Positions 50,744-59,142 of a DNA stretch of 61,862 nt are shown here, piece by piece; the stretch's first letter is position 1; every line of letters begins with the position of its first letter. Both the position numbers and the translations under genes were made by a program. Where the stretch lies: NCBI GenBank assembly GCA_029859645.1, contig JAOUCS010000008.1, positions 1 through 61,862 on the forward strand, read 5' to 3'. The DNA comes from Lysobacterales bacterium. Lineage in GTDB: Bacteria > Pseudomonadota > Gammaproteobacteria > Xanthomonadales > SZUA-36. Under the pieces are notes generated by a model. That model was given only the letters and a program-made list of their open reading frames with translations. It searched no databases and was not told where the DNA came from.

Positions 50744-53416
50744 ATGGATCAGAAGATAGATAAGACACAAACAGATACGGACCTGCAGGAAACAGCGGAA
50801 TGGCTGGAATCCCTGCAAGCGGTGCTCGAGCGCGAAGGACCTGAACGGGCGCATTTCCTGATTGAACGCCTGGTCGACTACACACGACGCTCAGGTGGTT
50901 ACCTGCCCTACAAGGCCACGACCGCATACATCAACACCATACCGGTCCATCTTGGCAAAAAACACCCTGGAAACGTCGAACTGGAGTACCGCATTCGCTC
51001 CATCATTCGCTGGAATGCAATGGCGACGGTTTTGCGCGCCAGTAAACGGGGCGGCGAATTGGGCGGACACATTGCCAGTTTCGCCTCGGCCGCGAGCCTC
51101 TATGACATGGGTTTCAACCATTTTTTCAGAGGACCGGAACACCCGGGTGGGGGCGACCTGGTCTATATCCAGGGGCATTCCTCCCCCGGCGTCTATGCGC
51201 GTTCCTATCTCGAAGGCCGCATCACCGAAGAGCAACTGGACAAATTCCGGCAGGAATCGGATGGCCAGGGCCTCAGTTCCTATCCGCATCCCTGGCTGAT
51301 GCCGGATTACTGGCAGTTGCCCACGGTTTCCATGGGTCTCGGCCCGATCATGGCCATTTACCAGGCTCGTTTCCTCAAGTACCTGCATGACCGCGGCATA
51401 GCAGACACATCAGATCGCAAAGTCTGGTGCTTCATGGGGGACGGCGAGACCGATGAACCCGAATCGCTCGGCGCCATTTCACTGGCCGGCAGGGAAAAGC
51501 TGGATAACCTGATTTTCGTCATCAACTGCAACCTGCAACGCCTGGACGGCCCGGTTCGCGGCAACGGCAAGATCATCCAGGAACTCGAAGGCGTTTTCCG
51601 TGGAGCAGGATGGCGTGTTATCAAGGTGATCTGGGGTTCTTACTGGGATAAGCTGTTTGCCAAGGACAAAGACGGTCTGCTGCGCCAGCGCATGGAAGAA
51701 GCGGTCGATGGTGAATACCAGAATTACAAGGCCAAGGGCGGCGCTTATACCCGCGAGCATTTCTTCGGAAAATATCCCGAGTTGCTGGAGATGGTCGCGA
51801 CCATGACCGACGAGGACATCTGGCGCCTGAACCGCGGCGGCCATGATCCGCATAAACTTTTTGCCGCCTACAGTTCCGCAGTGGCATCACCTGCACAACC
51901 GACGGTGATCCTGGCCAAGACGGTCAAGGGGTACGGCATGGGCGGAGCAGGCGAAGCGCAGAACATCACGCACCAGCAGAAAAAGATGGATATCGAGTCG
52001 GTGCGCCAGTTCCGCGACCGCTTCGGAGTGCCGATACCGGACGAAGACCTGGAAAACATTCCCTACTACCACCCGGGTGAAGACAGCGAGGAAGTAAAAT
52101 ACCTGCTGGAACGCCGCGAGGCGCTGGGCGGTTTCATTCCTCAGCGGCGCCGGCAGGACGGTCCCATCGAAGCGCCCGCGCTGGAATTTTTCGAGTCCTT
52201 GCTGAAGTCCTCGGGGGATCGAGAGATCAGCACGACGATGGCATTTGTCCGCACCCTGTCCCTGCTCCTTCGGGAGAAGCGGCTGTCTGAACGGATTGTC
52301 CCGATCGTGGCGGACGAGGCGCGCACTTTTGGTATGGAAGGCATGTTCCGCCAGTTGGGGATTTACTCCTCGGTAGGACAGCTTTATACGCCGGTCGATT
52401 CCGATCAGCTGATGTTTTACAAGGAAGATCAGAAAGGCCAGATCCTGCAGGAAGGCATCACCGAGGCCGGCGCCATGTCCTCCTGGATTGCCGCTGCCAC
52501 CAGTTATTCGGCTTCCGGCATCGCGATGATCCCGTTCTTTATCTTCTACTCGATGTTCGGCTTCCAGCGCGTAGGCGACCTGGCCTGGGCGGCCGGCGAC
52601 ATGCGGGCACGCGGGTTCCTGATCGGTGGTACGGCCGGCAGGACCACACTGAACGGCGAGGGCCTGCAGCATGAGGACGGCAACAGCCACATGATGTCCG
52701 GCATGGTGCCAAACTGTGTTTCCTACGACCCTACGTTTTCCTATGAACTGGCCGTGATCATCCAGGATGGCATGCGGCGGATGTACCAGGAGGGTGAGGA
52801 TATTTACTACTACATCACGGTCGAGAACGAGAACTACACGCATCCGGACATGCCCGAAGGGGCGGAACAGGGAATCCGGCAAGGCTTGTACCTGTTCCAA
52901 GAGGGCCCCGAGGGACCGAAAAAAGTCCAGTTGCTGGGTTCCGGTGCCATCTTGCGCGAGGCGATCGCGGCAGCCAATATTCTTGAACAGGATTTTGGCG
53001 TGGTCTCCGATATCTGGAGTGCGACCAGTTTCAGCGAGTTGCGCCGCAATGGCGTGGAGTGCGCCCGCTGGAACCGTCTGAACCCGGAAAAGGAACCGAA
53101 AATTCCCTGGGTGACCGACTGCCTGCGCGAGCGCCAGGGGCCCATCATCGCGGCTTCGGATTACGTCAGGGCTTTTGCGGACCAGGTCAGGGCATTCCTG
53201 CCGGGCCAGGACTACATCGTGCTGGGCACCGATGGTTTCGGCAGGTCCGACACGCGTGAACAACTGCGAAGTTTCTTCGAGGTGGACCGGTATAACATTG
53301 CTTATGCCGCACTGTACTCCCTGTACAGGCGTGAATTGTTCAGCATGAGTGAACTGCTGGCAGCCAGGGAAAGCCTTGGAATCGACCCGGACAAGACCAA
53401 CCCCGAGTTGGTGTGA
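50744..53416 (+). CDS. aceE: Pyruvate dehydrogenase E1 component (homodimeric)
   Basis: The 890-residue ThDP-dependent subunit decarboxylates pyruvate and acetylates the lipoyl group of E2. It is the homodimeric AceE type of proteobacteria. Marks are GGHIASFASAASLYDMGFNH (substrate/ThDP region), the ThDP-Mg2+ motif CFMGDGETDEPES with NCNLQRLDGPVRGNGKI, and DEARTFGMEGMFRQLGIYSS. Length matches E. coli AceE (about 887). The start is nine bases after pyk with ribosome site GAGGAACAGG. aceF follows in the same direction after 27 bases. Confidence 0.97.
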   Translation: MDQKIDKTQTDTDLQETAEWLESLQAVLEREGPERAHFLIERLVDYTRRSGGYLPYKATTAYINTIPVHLGKKHPGNVELEYRIRSIIRWNAMATVLRASKRGGELGGHIASFASAASLYDMGFNHFFRGPEHPGGGDLVYIQGHSSPGVYARSYLEGRITEEQLDKFRQESDGQGLSSYPHPWLMPDYWQLPTVSMGLGPIMAIYQARFLKYLHDRGIADTSDRKVWCFMGDGETDEPESLGAISLAGREKLDNLIFVINCNLQRLDGPVRGNGKIIQELEGVFRGAGWRVIKVIWGSYWDKLFAKDKDGLLRQRMEEAVDGEYQNYKAKGGAYTREHFFGKYPELLEMVATMTDEDIWRLNRGGHDPHKLFAAYSSAVASPAQPTVILAKTVKGYGMGGAGEAQNITHQQKKMDIESVRQFRDRFGVPIPDEDLENIPYYHPGEDSEEVKYLLERREALGGFIPQRRRQDGPIEAPALEFFESLLKSSGDREISTTMAFVRTLSLLLREKRLSERIVPIVADEARTFGMEGMFRQLGIYSSVGQLYTPVDSDQLMFYKEDQKGQILQEGITEAGAMSSWIAAATSYSASGIAMIPFFIFYSMFGFQRVGDLAWAAGDMRARGFLIGGTAGRTTLNGEGLQHEDGNSHMMSGMVPNCVSYDPTFSYELAVIIQDGMRRMYQEGEDIYYYITVENENYTHPDMPEGAEQGIRQGLYLFQEGPEGPKKVQLLGSGAILREAIAAANILEQDFGVVSDIWSATSFSELRRNGVECARWNRLNPEKEPKIPWVTDCLRERQGPIIAASDYVRAFADQVRAFLPGQDYIVLGTDGFGRSDTREQLRSFFEVDRYNIAYAALYSLYRRELFSMSELLAARESLGIDPDKTNPELV

Positions 53417-53443
53417 AGCCTGTCAAAGCGACCGGAGTGAAAT

Positions 53444-54799
53444 GTGAGTAACACCATTGAAATCAAAGTGCCCGATATCGGCGATTTTTCCGATATCCCG
53501 GTCATCGAGGTGCTGGTCAGCGAAGGCGACCAGGTCAGCGCCGAAGACGGGCTGGTAACGCTCGAAAGCGACAAGGCGACGATGGAAGTACCCGCGCCGG
53601 AAGCCGGCACGATCAGGGAAATGAAACTGAAACTGGATGACCTGGTTTCAGAAGGCGATGTAGTCGCTGTGCTGGAACTCGCTGCGACCGGGGATTCAGT
53701 ACCGGTTGAAAACGATGACTCTTCCGCAGGGGAGCCCGAAATTGAATCTGATTCAGTCGAACCGGAGCCCGAACAGGACTCCCGGCCCGAACCTGAAACA
53801 GACTCCGAACCGGCGGTAGAGCAACCCTCGCAGAATCTACCCCGGGTGATTGGGCTGGAAGCAGTCGATCCGGCCAAGGTACCTTATGCCAGCCCGGTGA
53901 TCCGCAGATTCGCACGGGAACTGGGTGTTGATCTTGGCCGGGTGGCCGGCAGCGGCAGCAAAGGGCGGATTACCCGGGAAGATGTATCAGGTTTCGTAAA
54001 ATCCGTGATGGCCGGAGCGGCAGCGCCGCAGGCGGCAACGGCAGGCATCGGTGGCCTGAACCTCGATTTCCCCTCTTTGCCGGAATTTGATTTCAGTCGT
54101 TATGGTGACATTGAAAAACAGTCGCTGACCCGCATCCAGAAAATTTCTGCCGGGCACCTGCATCGAAATTGGGTGGGTATCCCGCACGTCACCCAGAACG
54201 ATCAAGCGGACATCACAGACATGGAGGCGTTTCGCCTGGCCAATGCGGACGAGGCGATTGCCCAGGGCTTCAAACTTACACCGCTGGTATTCCTGATCAA
54301 GGCCATGGTGGCCTCGCTGAAAAAGTTTCCCCAGTTCAACGCGTCGCTGGACAGCGATGGCGAAACCCTGATTCTGAAGAAGTACTTCAACGTGGGCATT
54401 GCCGTGGACACACCAGAGGGCCTGATGGTGCCGGTGATTACCGAGTGTGACCGCAAGGGCATCATGGAACTGGGGGCTGAACTGGCCGAAATCAGCGGCA
54501 GGGCCCGGGAAAAGAAACTGAAGCCACAGGACATACAGGGTGGCTGTATTTCCATTTCCAGCCTGGGAGGTATTGGCGGAACCGGCTTCACGCCGATCAT
54601 CAACGCACCGGAAGTAGCCATTCTGGGCGTGTCGCGCTCAAGCATGAAACCAGTGTGGGACGGTGAATCATTCAAACCCCGCCTGATGCTGCCGCTTTCA
54701 CTTTCATACGACCACAGGGTGATCGATGGGGCTGTTGCCGCTCGTTTTACGCGTTTCCTGGCCAGCCGCCTGGAAGACCTGAGGCGGTTGACCCTCTAG
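53444..54799 (+). CDS. aceF: Dihydrolipoamide acetyltransferase (PDH E2)
   Basis: The 451-residue protein starts at GTG. It has one lipoyl domain with the lipoylated lysine in LVTLESDKATMEVPAPEAG (about residue 44). A highly acidic flexible linker rich in Glu, Pro and Ser follows (about residues 90-125), then an E1/E3-binding domain (ASPVIRRFARELGVDL, GRITREDVSGFV) and the acetyltransferase core with the catalytic LSYDHRVIDGAVAARF. E. coli has three lipoyl domains; a single one is common in other lineages. The acidic linker replaces the Ala/Pro linkers seen elsewhere. Confidence 0.96.
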   Translation: MSNTIEIKVPDIGDFSDIPVIEVLVSEGDQVSAEDGLVTLESDKATMEVPAPEAGTIREMKLKLDDLVSEGDVVAVLELAATGDSVPVENDDSSAGEPEIESDSVEPEPEQDSRPEPETDSEPAVEQPSQNLPRVIGLEAVDPAKVPYASPVIRRFARELGVDLGRVAGSGSKGRITREDVSGFVKSVMAGAAAPQAATAGIGGLNLDFPSLPEFDFSRYGDIEKQSLTRIQKISAGHLHRNWVGIPHVTQNDQADITDMEAFRLANADEAIAQGFKLTPLVFLIKAMVASLKKFPQFNASLDSDGETLILKKYFNVGIAVDTPEGLMVPVITECDRKGIMELGAELAEISGRAREKKLKPQDIQGGCISISSLGGIGGTGFTPIINAPEVAILGVSRSSMKPVWDGESFKPRLMLPLSLSYDHRVIDGAVAARFTRFLASRLEDLRRLTL

Positions 54800-54814
54800 C
54801 CAGGCGCTGGAATT

Positions 54815-55342
54815 TTGGACAACGGCGAATCCGCACAGCGACCGCATTGGAAAACCGGCAGGGTGTTCGCGTGGCTGGCTGTGTTCGGGTTGATGATCGG
54901 TTTGACGGCTTTTTACCATGCCTTGATGCAGCGTGGTGGCGGAATCATCCAGGGCCAGGATGAAAACGGACGCTTGATGGTGGCGCTGCCCCGGGACCGT
55001 TCGGGGCATTACCTGGCCGAAGGAGGTATCAACGGGAAAGCCGTTCGCTTCCTGGTGGATACCGGGGCGACAGATGTGGCCATTTCGGAAAAGACAGCAC
55101 GAGAAATCGGTTTGCAATTCGGCCCGCAAATCACCGTGATGACCGCCGCAGGTCCCGCGGTGGGATGGAGAACGAGGCTGGAACAGGTTAGCCTCGGGCC
55201 GCTCTCACTGCAGAATGTGCGGGCCATCATCACACCTGGTCTGGGCCGGGAAGCACTGCTGGGCATGAGTTTCCTGCAGTATTTTAATTTGCGGCAGGAA
55301 CACGATCAGCTGGTGCTGGTGAGCAGAAATCATACGGAATGA
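54815..55342 (+). CDS. Retropepsin-like aspartic protease, membrane anchored
   Basis: The 175-residue protein starts at TTG. One N-terminal transmembrane segment (VFAWLAVFGLMIGLTAFYHA) puts the rest in the periplasm. The catalytic motif is RFLVDTGATDVAISEKTARE, with the DTGA of clan AA retropepsin-like proteases. The C-terminal LGREALLGMSFLQYFNLR is the usual second hydrophobic-hydrophobic-glycine element. The family corresponds to TIGR02281-type proteins. It is inserted between aceF (15 bases) and lpdA (four bases) within the PDH operon. No functional link with pyruvate dehydrogenase is known to me. Confidence 0.85.
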   Translation: MDNGESAQRPHWKTGRVFAWLAVFGLMIGLTAFYHALMQRGGGIIQGQDENGRLMVALPRDRSGHYLAEGGINGKAVRFLVDTGATDVAISEKTAREIGLQFGPQITVMTAAGPAVGWRTRLEQVSLGPLSLQNVRAIITPGLGREALLGMSFLQYFNLRQEHDQLVLVSRNHTE

Positions 55343-55346
55343 TGCG

Positions 55347-56768
55347 ATGAGTGAAGCAAGAGAACATGAATACGACGTCCTGGTGCTCGGAGCAGGCCCC
55401 GGTGGATACACGGCGGCTTTCCGAGCCGCAGACCTGGGGCAGCGAGTCGCCCTGGTCGAGCGTTATCCCAGGCTGGGAGGCGTCTGCCTGAACGTGGGGT
55501 GCATTCCCTCCAAAGCGTTGCTGCACACCGCCAGTGTTATCGACCAGGCTGCAGCGATGGAAGAACATGGCGTCAGTTTTGGCCAACCGTTTATCGATAT
55601 CGATAAGCTGCGGAGTTTCAAGAACGGTGTCGTGGACAAGTTGACCGGCGGTCTGGATGGCATGGCGCGCCAGCGAAAAGTAGACATCATCCAGGGCACG
55701 GGCGCTTTTGACGGCCCTAATGCAGTCCGGGTCGAGACCGCTGACGGGCAAAAAAAGCTGACATTTCGTAACGCCATTATCGCTGTGGGTTCCCAGTCGC
55801 TGGAGCTGGGCAGCATGCCCTGGGGCGACCCCCGCCTGATGGATTCGACGGATGCACTCGAACTGGAAGATATTCCCGATCAGTTGCTGGTGATTGGTGG
55901 CGGCATCATCGGCCTCGAAATGGCCTGCGTTTACGATGCCCTGGGCAGCAAAGTCACCGTGGTCGAGTTGACGCCCGGCCTGATGCCCGGTACCGATCCG
56001 GACCTGGTCAAACCCCTGCAGCGCAGGATCAGCAAGCGGTATGCGTCCATACACCTGGAGACCAAGGTCAGCCAGGTTGACGTTGCCGACGAAGGGCTGG
56101 TTGCGCATTTTGAAGGCAAGCACAGCGGCACGGAAACCTTTGACCGAGTGCTGGTCGCCGTCGGCAGGACACCCAACGGCGGAAAAATCAACGCCAAGTC
56201 AGCCGGGGTGGAAGTCACCAGCAGGGGATTCATCCCCACCGACCAGCAGATGAGAACCAACGTGTCCCATATTTTCGCAATCGGCGATGTGGTCGGGCAA
56301 CCGATGCTGGCCCACAAAGCGACGCACGAAGGAAAAGTGGCGGCGGAAGTCTGTGCAGGCGAGAAAAGCGCTTTCGAGGCCAGGGTCATTCCTTCGGTGG
56401 CTTACACCGATCCTGAAATTGCCTGGGTTGGCATCACCGAGGCTGAAGCCAAACAGCAGGGCATGGAATATGGTGTCGGGAAATTTCCTTATGCAGCCAG
56501 CGGCAGGGCTATCGGCAATGACCGGACGGAGGGCTTCACCAAGCTGCTGTTCGACAAGGCCACCGACCGTATCATCGGGGCGGGAATCACCGGGCAATAT
56601 GCAGGCGACCTGATTGCCGAATGTGCTCTGGCCATCGAACTGGGCGCCGAGGCAGGGGATATCGGATTGACCATTCATCCGCATCCGACACTTTCCGAGA
56701 GCATCGGCATGGCCGCCGAAGTGTTTGAAGGCACGGTCACCGACCTCTACATCCCAAAGAAGAAATAG
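55347..56768 (+). CDS. lpdA: Dihydrolipoamide dehydrogenase
   Basis: The 473-residue FAD enzyme (E3) reoxidises dihydrolipoamide on E2 with NAD+. The FAD motif is VLGAGPGGYTAAFRAADLG, the redox disulphide is in GGVCLNVGCIPSKALLH, the NAD motif is VIGGGIIGLEMACVY and the active His-Glu pair is in HPHPTLSESIGMAAE. The cytoplasmic homodimer serves PDH and possibly the 2-oxoglutarate and glycine-cleavage complexes. It starts four bases after the protease gene. It ends the plus-strand central-carbon run. Confidence 0.97.
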   Translation: MSEAREHEYDVLVLGAGPGGYTAAFRAADLGQRVALVERYPRLGGVCLNVGCIPSKALLHTASVIDQAAAMEEHGVSFGQPFIDIDKLRSFKNGVVDKLTGGLDGMARQRKVDIIQGTGAFDGPNAVRVETADGQKKLTFRNAIIAVGSQSLELGSMPWGDPRLMDSTDALELEDIPDQLLVIGGGIIGLEMACVYDALGSKVTVVELTPGLMPGTDPDLVKPLQRRISKRYASIHLETKVSQVDVADEGLVAHFEGKHSGTETFDRVLVAVGRTPNGGKINAKSAGVEVTSRGFIPTDQQMRTNVSHIFAIGDVVGQPMLAHKATHEGKVAAEVCAGEKSAFEARVIPSVAYTDPEIAWVGITEAEAKQQGMEYGVGKFPYAASGRAIGNDRTEGFTKLLFDKATDRIIGAGITGQYAGDLIAECALAIELGAEAGDIGLTIHPHPTLSESIGMAAEVFEGTVTDLYIPKKK

Positions 56769-56789
56769 CGGCTGCGTGACTCTTAAGAA

Positions 56790-57551
56790 TTACCGGCGCC
56801 GGAACTTATAGACGACCCGGTCCGTTTTTCCCCGGACGCCTTCTGCGAACATCGGTTGGCTGTGATCGTCAGCGGAGTTTCGCAATACCTGTAGCTCACC
56901 CTCGTATTCAAAACAACTGCCTTGCAGATCTGCCTTGATGCGCTGCGGGTCAATGCGGTGGAGATTCTGGGCTGTTTCCTGCGGGTCGCTGCCGTCTGCA
57001 GCGACGTGATCGGTCAGCCCCAGGACGGCTCCGGGTTTCAGCGCGGCGCACAACTTGCTGACCAGGGAGGCCTCGTCAATGGCCGGCCAGCCGTTTTCTT
57101 CGTCCAGATAATAGAAATCATGCCAGGTGAGCATCACCAGTGCCGCGTCGAAACGGCTTGCAGGCAGGTCCAGTTGATCGGCTTCAGACGTGATTCTGTT
57201 GACGTTGGCCAGGCGGTTGTCCGCATAGCGCAGGTCGATGTCGTCTTTGGCATAGGCCACGTAAGCCGCATTGTTGTGCGCCACCACCTCACCCTGATCA
57301 CCGACGACCCGGCTGACGATTTCCGTGTAGTATCCGCCGCCGGAAAACAGATCGAGCACAACCATTCCGGGCTGGATTTCAAAGAACCCCAGTACCAGGT
57401 CCGGCCTGCGAAAGGGATCGCTCTGGCGGTCTTTCTCCATCCGGCCCGGCGAAGCCAGCGCTTCCGCCACCTCAACATTGATCGATGCGCCGCCAACGTT
57501 ATCGCAGGGCACCAGCAGGAGCAGTGTGAAAATTACTTGTGCGCAGTCCAT
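56790..57551 (-). CDS. Class I SAM-dependent methyltransferase-like protein, probably exported
   Basis: About 253 residues. After a hydrophobic start (DCAQVIFTLLLLVPCDN) comes a Rossmann-type methyltransferase: motif I VVLDLFSGGGYYTEIVSRV, the post-I acidic residues, and LVMLTWHDFYYLDEENGW, as in the COG4798 predicted methyltransferases. These often carry an export signal, which is odd for a SAM enzyme since SAM is cytoplasmic. ATG at 57551 is the chosen start; an in-frame TTG at 57569 overlaps the upstream transporter stop. Substrate unknown. It is probably translated from the transporter transcript. Confidence 0.82.
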   Translation of the reverse strand: MDCAQVIFTLLLLVPCDNVGGASINVEVAEALASPGRMEKDRQSDPFRRPDLVLGFFEIQPGMVVLDLFSGGGYYTEIVSRVVGDQGEVVAHNNAAYVAYAKDDIDLRYADNRLANVNRITSEADQLDLPASRFDAALVMLTWHDFYYLDEENGWPAIDEASLVSKLCAALKPGAVLGLTDHVAADGSDPQETAQNLHRIDPQRIKADLQGSCFEYEGELQVLRNSADDHSQPMFAEGVRGKTDRVVYKFRRR

Positions 57552-57565
57552 CTTTGCATTGTTCC

Positions 57566-58930
57566 TCAATCAAGCAGCAGCAAGCATACCGTTGTAATCA
57601 CCACGGCACCAAGCAGGTTCAGCACAAAGCCGGCCCGGGCCATGTCGCTGATCCTGACTTTTTCACTGCCAAAGACAATGGCATTTGGCGCCGTGGCCAC
57701 GGGCAGCATGAATGCGCAACTGGCGCTCATCACCGCCGGCACCATCAGCAATATGGGATTGATGCCGGTCGCTGTCGCGGTCACGGCCAGTACCGGCATC
57801 AGCAGGCTGGCAGTGGCCGTGTTACTGGTCACCTCGGTCAGGAACGTGACCGCGAGGCATACCGACAGGAGCAGCAACCAGGTGGGCAGGCTGGCCAGCG
57901 CACCGAGTTCCTGCGCAATGATGTCTGCCAGCCCGCTCTGAACGAATGCATTGGCGATCGCAATGCCGCCGGCGAACAGCAGCAGCACGCCCCATGGAAT
58001 TTTGCTGGCCGACTCCCAGTGCAACAACCTGCCGCCGTCGCCATCAGGCATGGCCGCCATCAGCACGACGGCGATCAGCGCCACCGACGCGTCGTTGGCC
58101 ATCGGCAAGTCGAGCAGCCCGCTCCAGCCGCCAAACGGCGCTTGCCGGGTGATCCAGAAAAAAGCCGTGATGCCAAACATGATCAGCACCCGTTTTTCCG
58201 CTGAGCGCCATTTTCCGACCCGGGGTAATTTAACCGGGCTGGACAGCCGGATACCGCGGGTCAGCCAGAGACCGGCCAGCGGCACCAGGATCAATACAAC
58301 GGGAATCCCCCAGCCCATCCATTGTGGAAAACTGGGCGCCGAACCGAACTGGTCGAGGTGCACCTGCATGAACACCAGGTTGGGCGGCGTTCCGATGGGC
58401 GTACCGAGGCCGCCGATACTCGCTGCGTAAGCGATACCCAGTAATAGCGGAATCTGCATCTTTTTTTCGGTCTGTTCTAACACGGCCAAGGCAACCGGCA
58501 GCAACATCAGGGTAGTGGCGGTATTGGAAATCCACATGCTGAGCACGGCTGCGGCGGTCATGAAGCCCAGCACCAGGCCACGGGCGCTGCCGCCGCCGAA
58601 AATATTCACCATGTACATCGCGATACGGCGGTGAGCACCGGAATCCGCCATCGCGGTCGACAACATGAACCCGCCCATCAGCAGCAGGATCAGCGGGCTG
58701 CCGAATGACTGGCCGACCTGTGCGGGTGTCAGGACGCCGAGCAAGGGAAAGACCGCGAGCGGGATCAGCGAAGTGAAGGGAATGGGCACGGGTTCGAAAA
58801 CCCACCAGGTCGCGCAGAGCAGAGTCACTGCCGCGGTGACGGCCGGCGCAGTCGTCCAGCCATTGAGGGTGAGCAGAATAAAAAACAGCAATGCAGCCAG
58901 CGGGCCGATGTAAGTCAGATGTCTTTTCAT
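57566..58930 (-). CDS. SLC13/DASS family sodium-coupled anion transporter
   Basis: The 454-residue membrane protein has about eleven segments. The two conserved SNT hairpins of the divalent anion:Na+ symporters are present: MWISNTATTLMLLPVALA in the first half and EVTSNTATASLLMPVLAV in the second. Substrates in the family include succinate, citrate, sulphate and related anions; specificity cannot be read. The ATG is preceded by an inverted repeat (58930-58943) and no ribosome site is visible. The methyltransferase-like gene follows immediately. Confidence 0.92.
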   Translation of the reverse strand: MKRHLTYIGPLAALLFFILLTLNGWTTAPAVTAAVTLLCATWWVFEPVPIPFTSLIPLAVFPLLGVLTPAQVGQSFGSPLILLLMGGFMLSTAMADSGAHRRIAMYMVNIFGGGSARGLVLGFMTAAAVLSMWISNTATTLMLLPVALAVLEQTEKKMQIPLLLGIAYAASIGGLGTPIGTPPNLVFMQVHLDQFGSAPSFPQWMGWGIPVVLILVPLAGLWLTRGIRLSSPVKLPRVGKWRSAEKRVLIMFGITAFFWITRQAPFGGWSGLLDLPMANDASVALIAVVLMAAMPDGDGGRLLHWESASKIPWGVLLLFAGGIAIANAFVQSGLADIIAQELGALASLPTWLLLLSVCLAVTFLTEVTSNTATASLLMPVLAVTATATGINPILLMVPAVMSASCAFMLPVATAPNAIVFGSEKVRISDMARAGFVLNLLGAVVITTVCLLLLD

Positions 58931-58943
58931 TGACGAAGGTCAA
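58930..58943 (-). repeat. Palindrome overlapping the start of the SLC13 gene
   Basis: TTGAC (58930-58934) and GTCAA (58939-58943) form a perfect 5-bp inverted repeat with a 4-base centre. It resembles Crp/Fnr family half-site geometry. It touches the first base of the ATG. Either a repressor bound there or an RNA hairpin could limit expression. Chance occurrence cannot be excluded for so short a motif. Confidence 0.35.
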
Positions 58944-58992
58944 AGTTTTTCAAATCAAAAGTTCCATTTTTGTGCGTTTTTATTCGTGGTGT

Positions 58993-59072
58993 CGTATGAT
59001 GAACGAACGGCTGTATTCGCACACAGTAGGATTGGCTGCTTGAAATAATACTACAGTCCTTTCTATCATACG
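58993..59072. repeat. Spaced 8-bp inverted repeat in the 212-base gap before the hydrolase gene
   Basis: CGTATGAT (58993-59000) and ATCATACG (59065-59072) are perfect inverted copies 64 bases apart. Each contains TATGAT, a good -10-like hexamer, on opposite strands. No clear -35 hexamers are placed with them. They may be operator halves for looping or just coincidental. The remainder of the gap (58944-59142) is AT-rich near 58950-58985 and otherwise shows nothing I can name. Confidence 0.3.
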
Positions 59073-59142
59073 GTTGTCTCGCCTTCGGGAAATTCCGGTG
59101 GCCCGAGTAATTGGCTCTGCATAATCACGGGGACCTAATTTA

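Noticed and set aside
51887..53263. A 458-codon minus-strand frame inside aceE.
   Set aside because: aceE is unmistakable on the plus strand. The antisense frame is His/Gln/Arg-rich, as expected from the reverse complement of a GC-rich gene.
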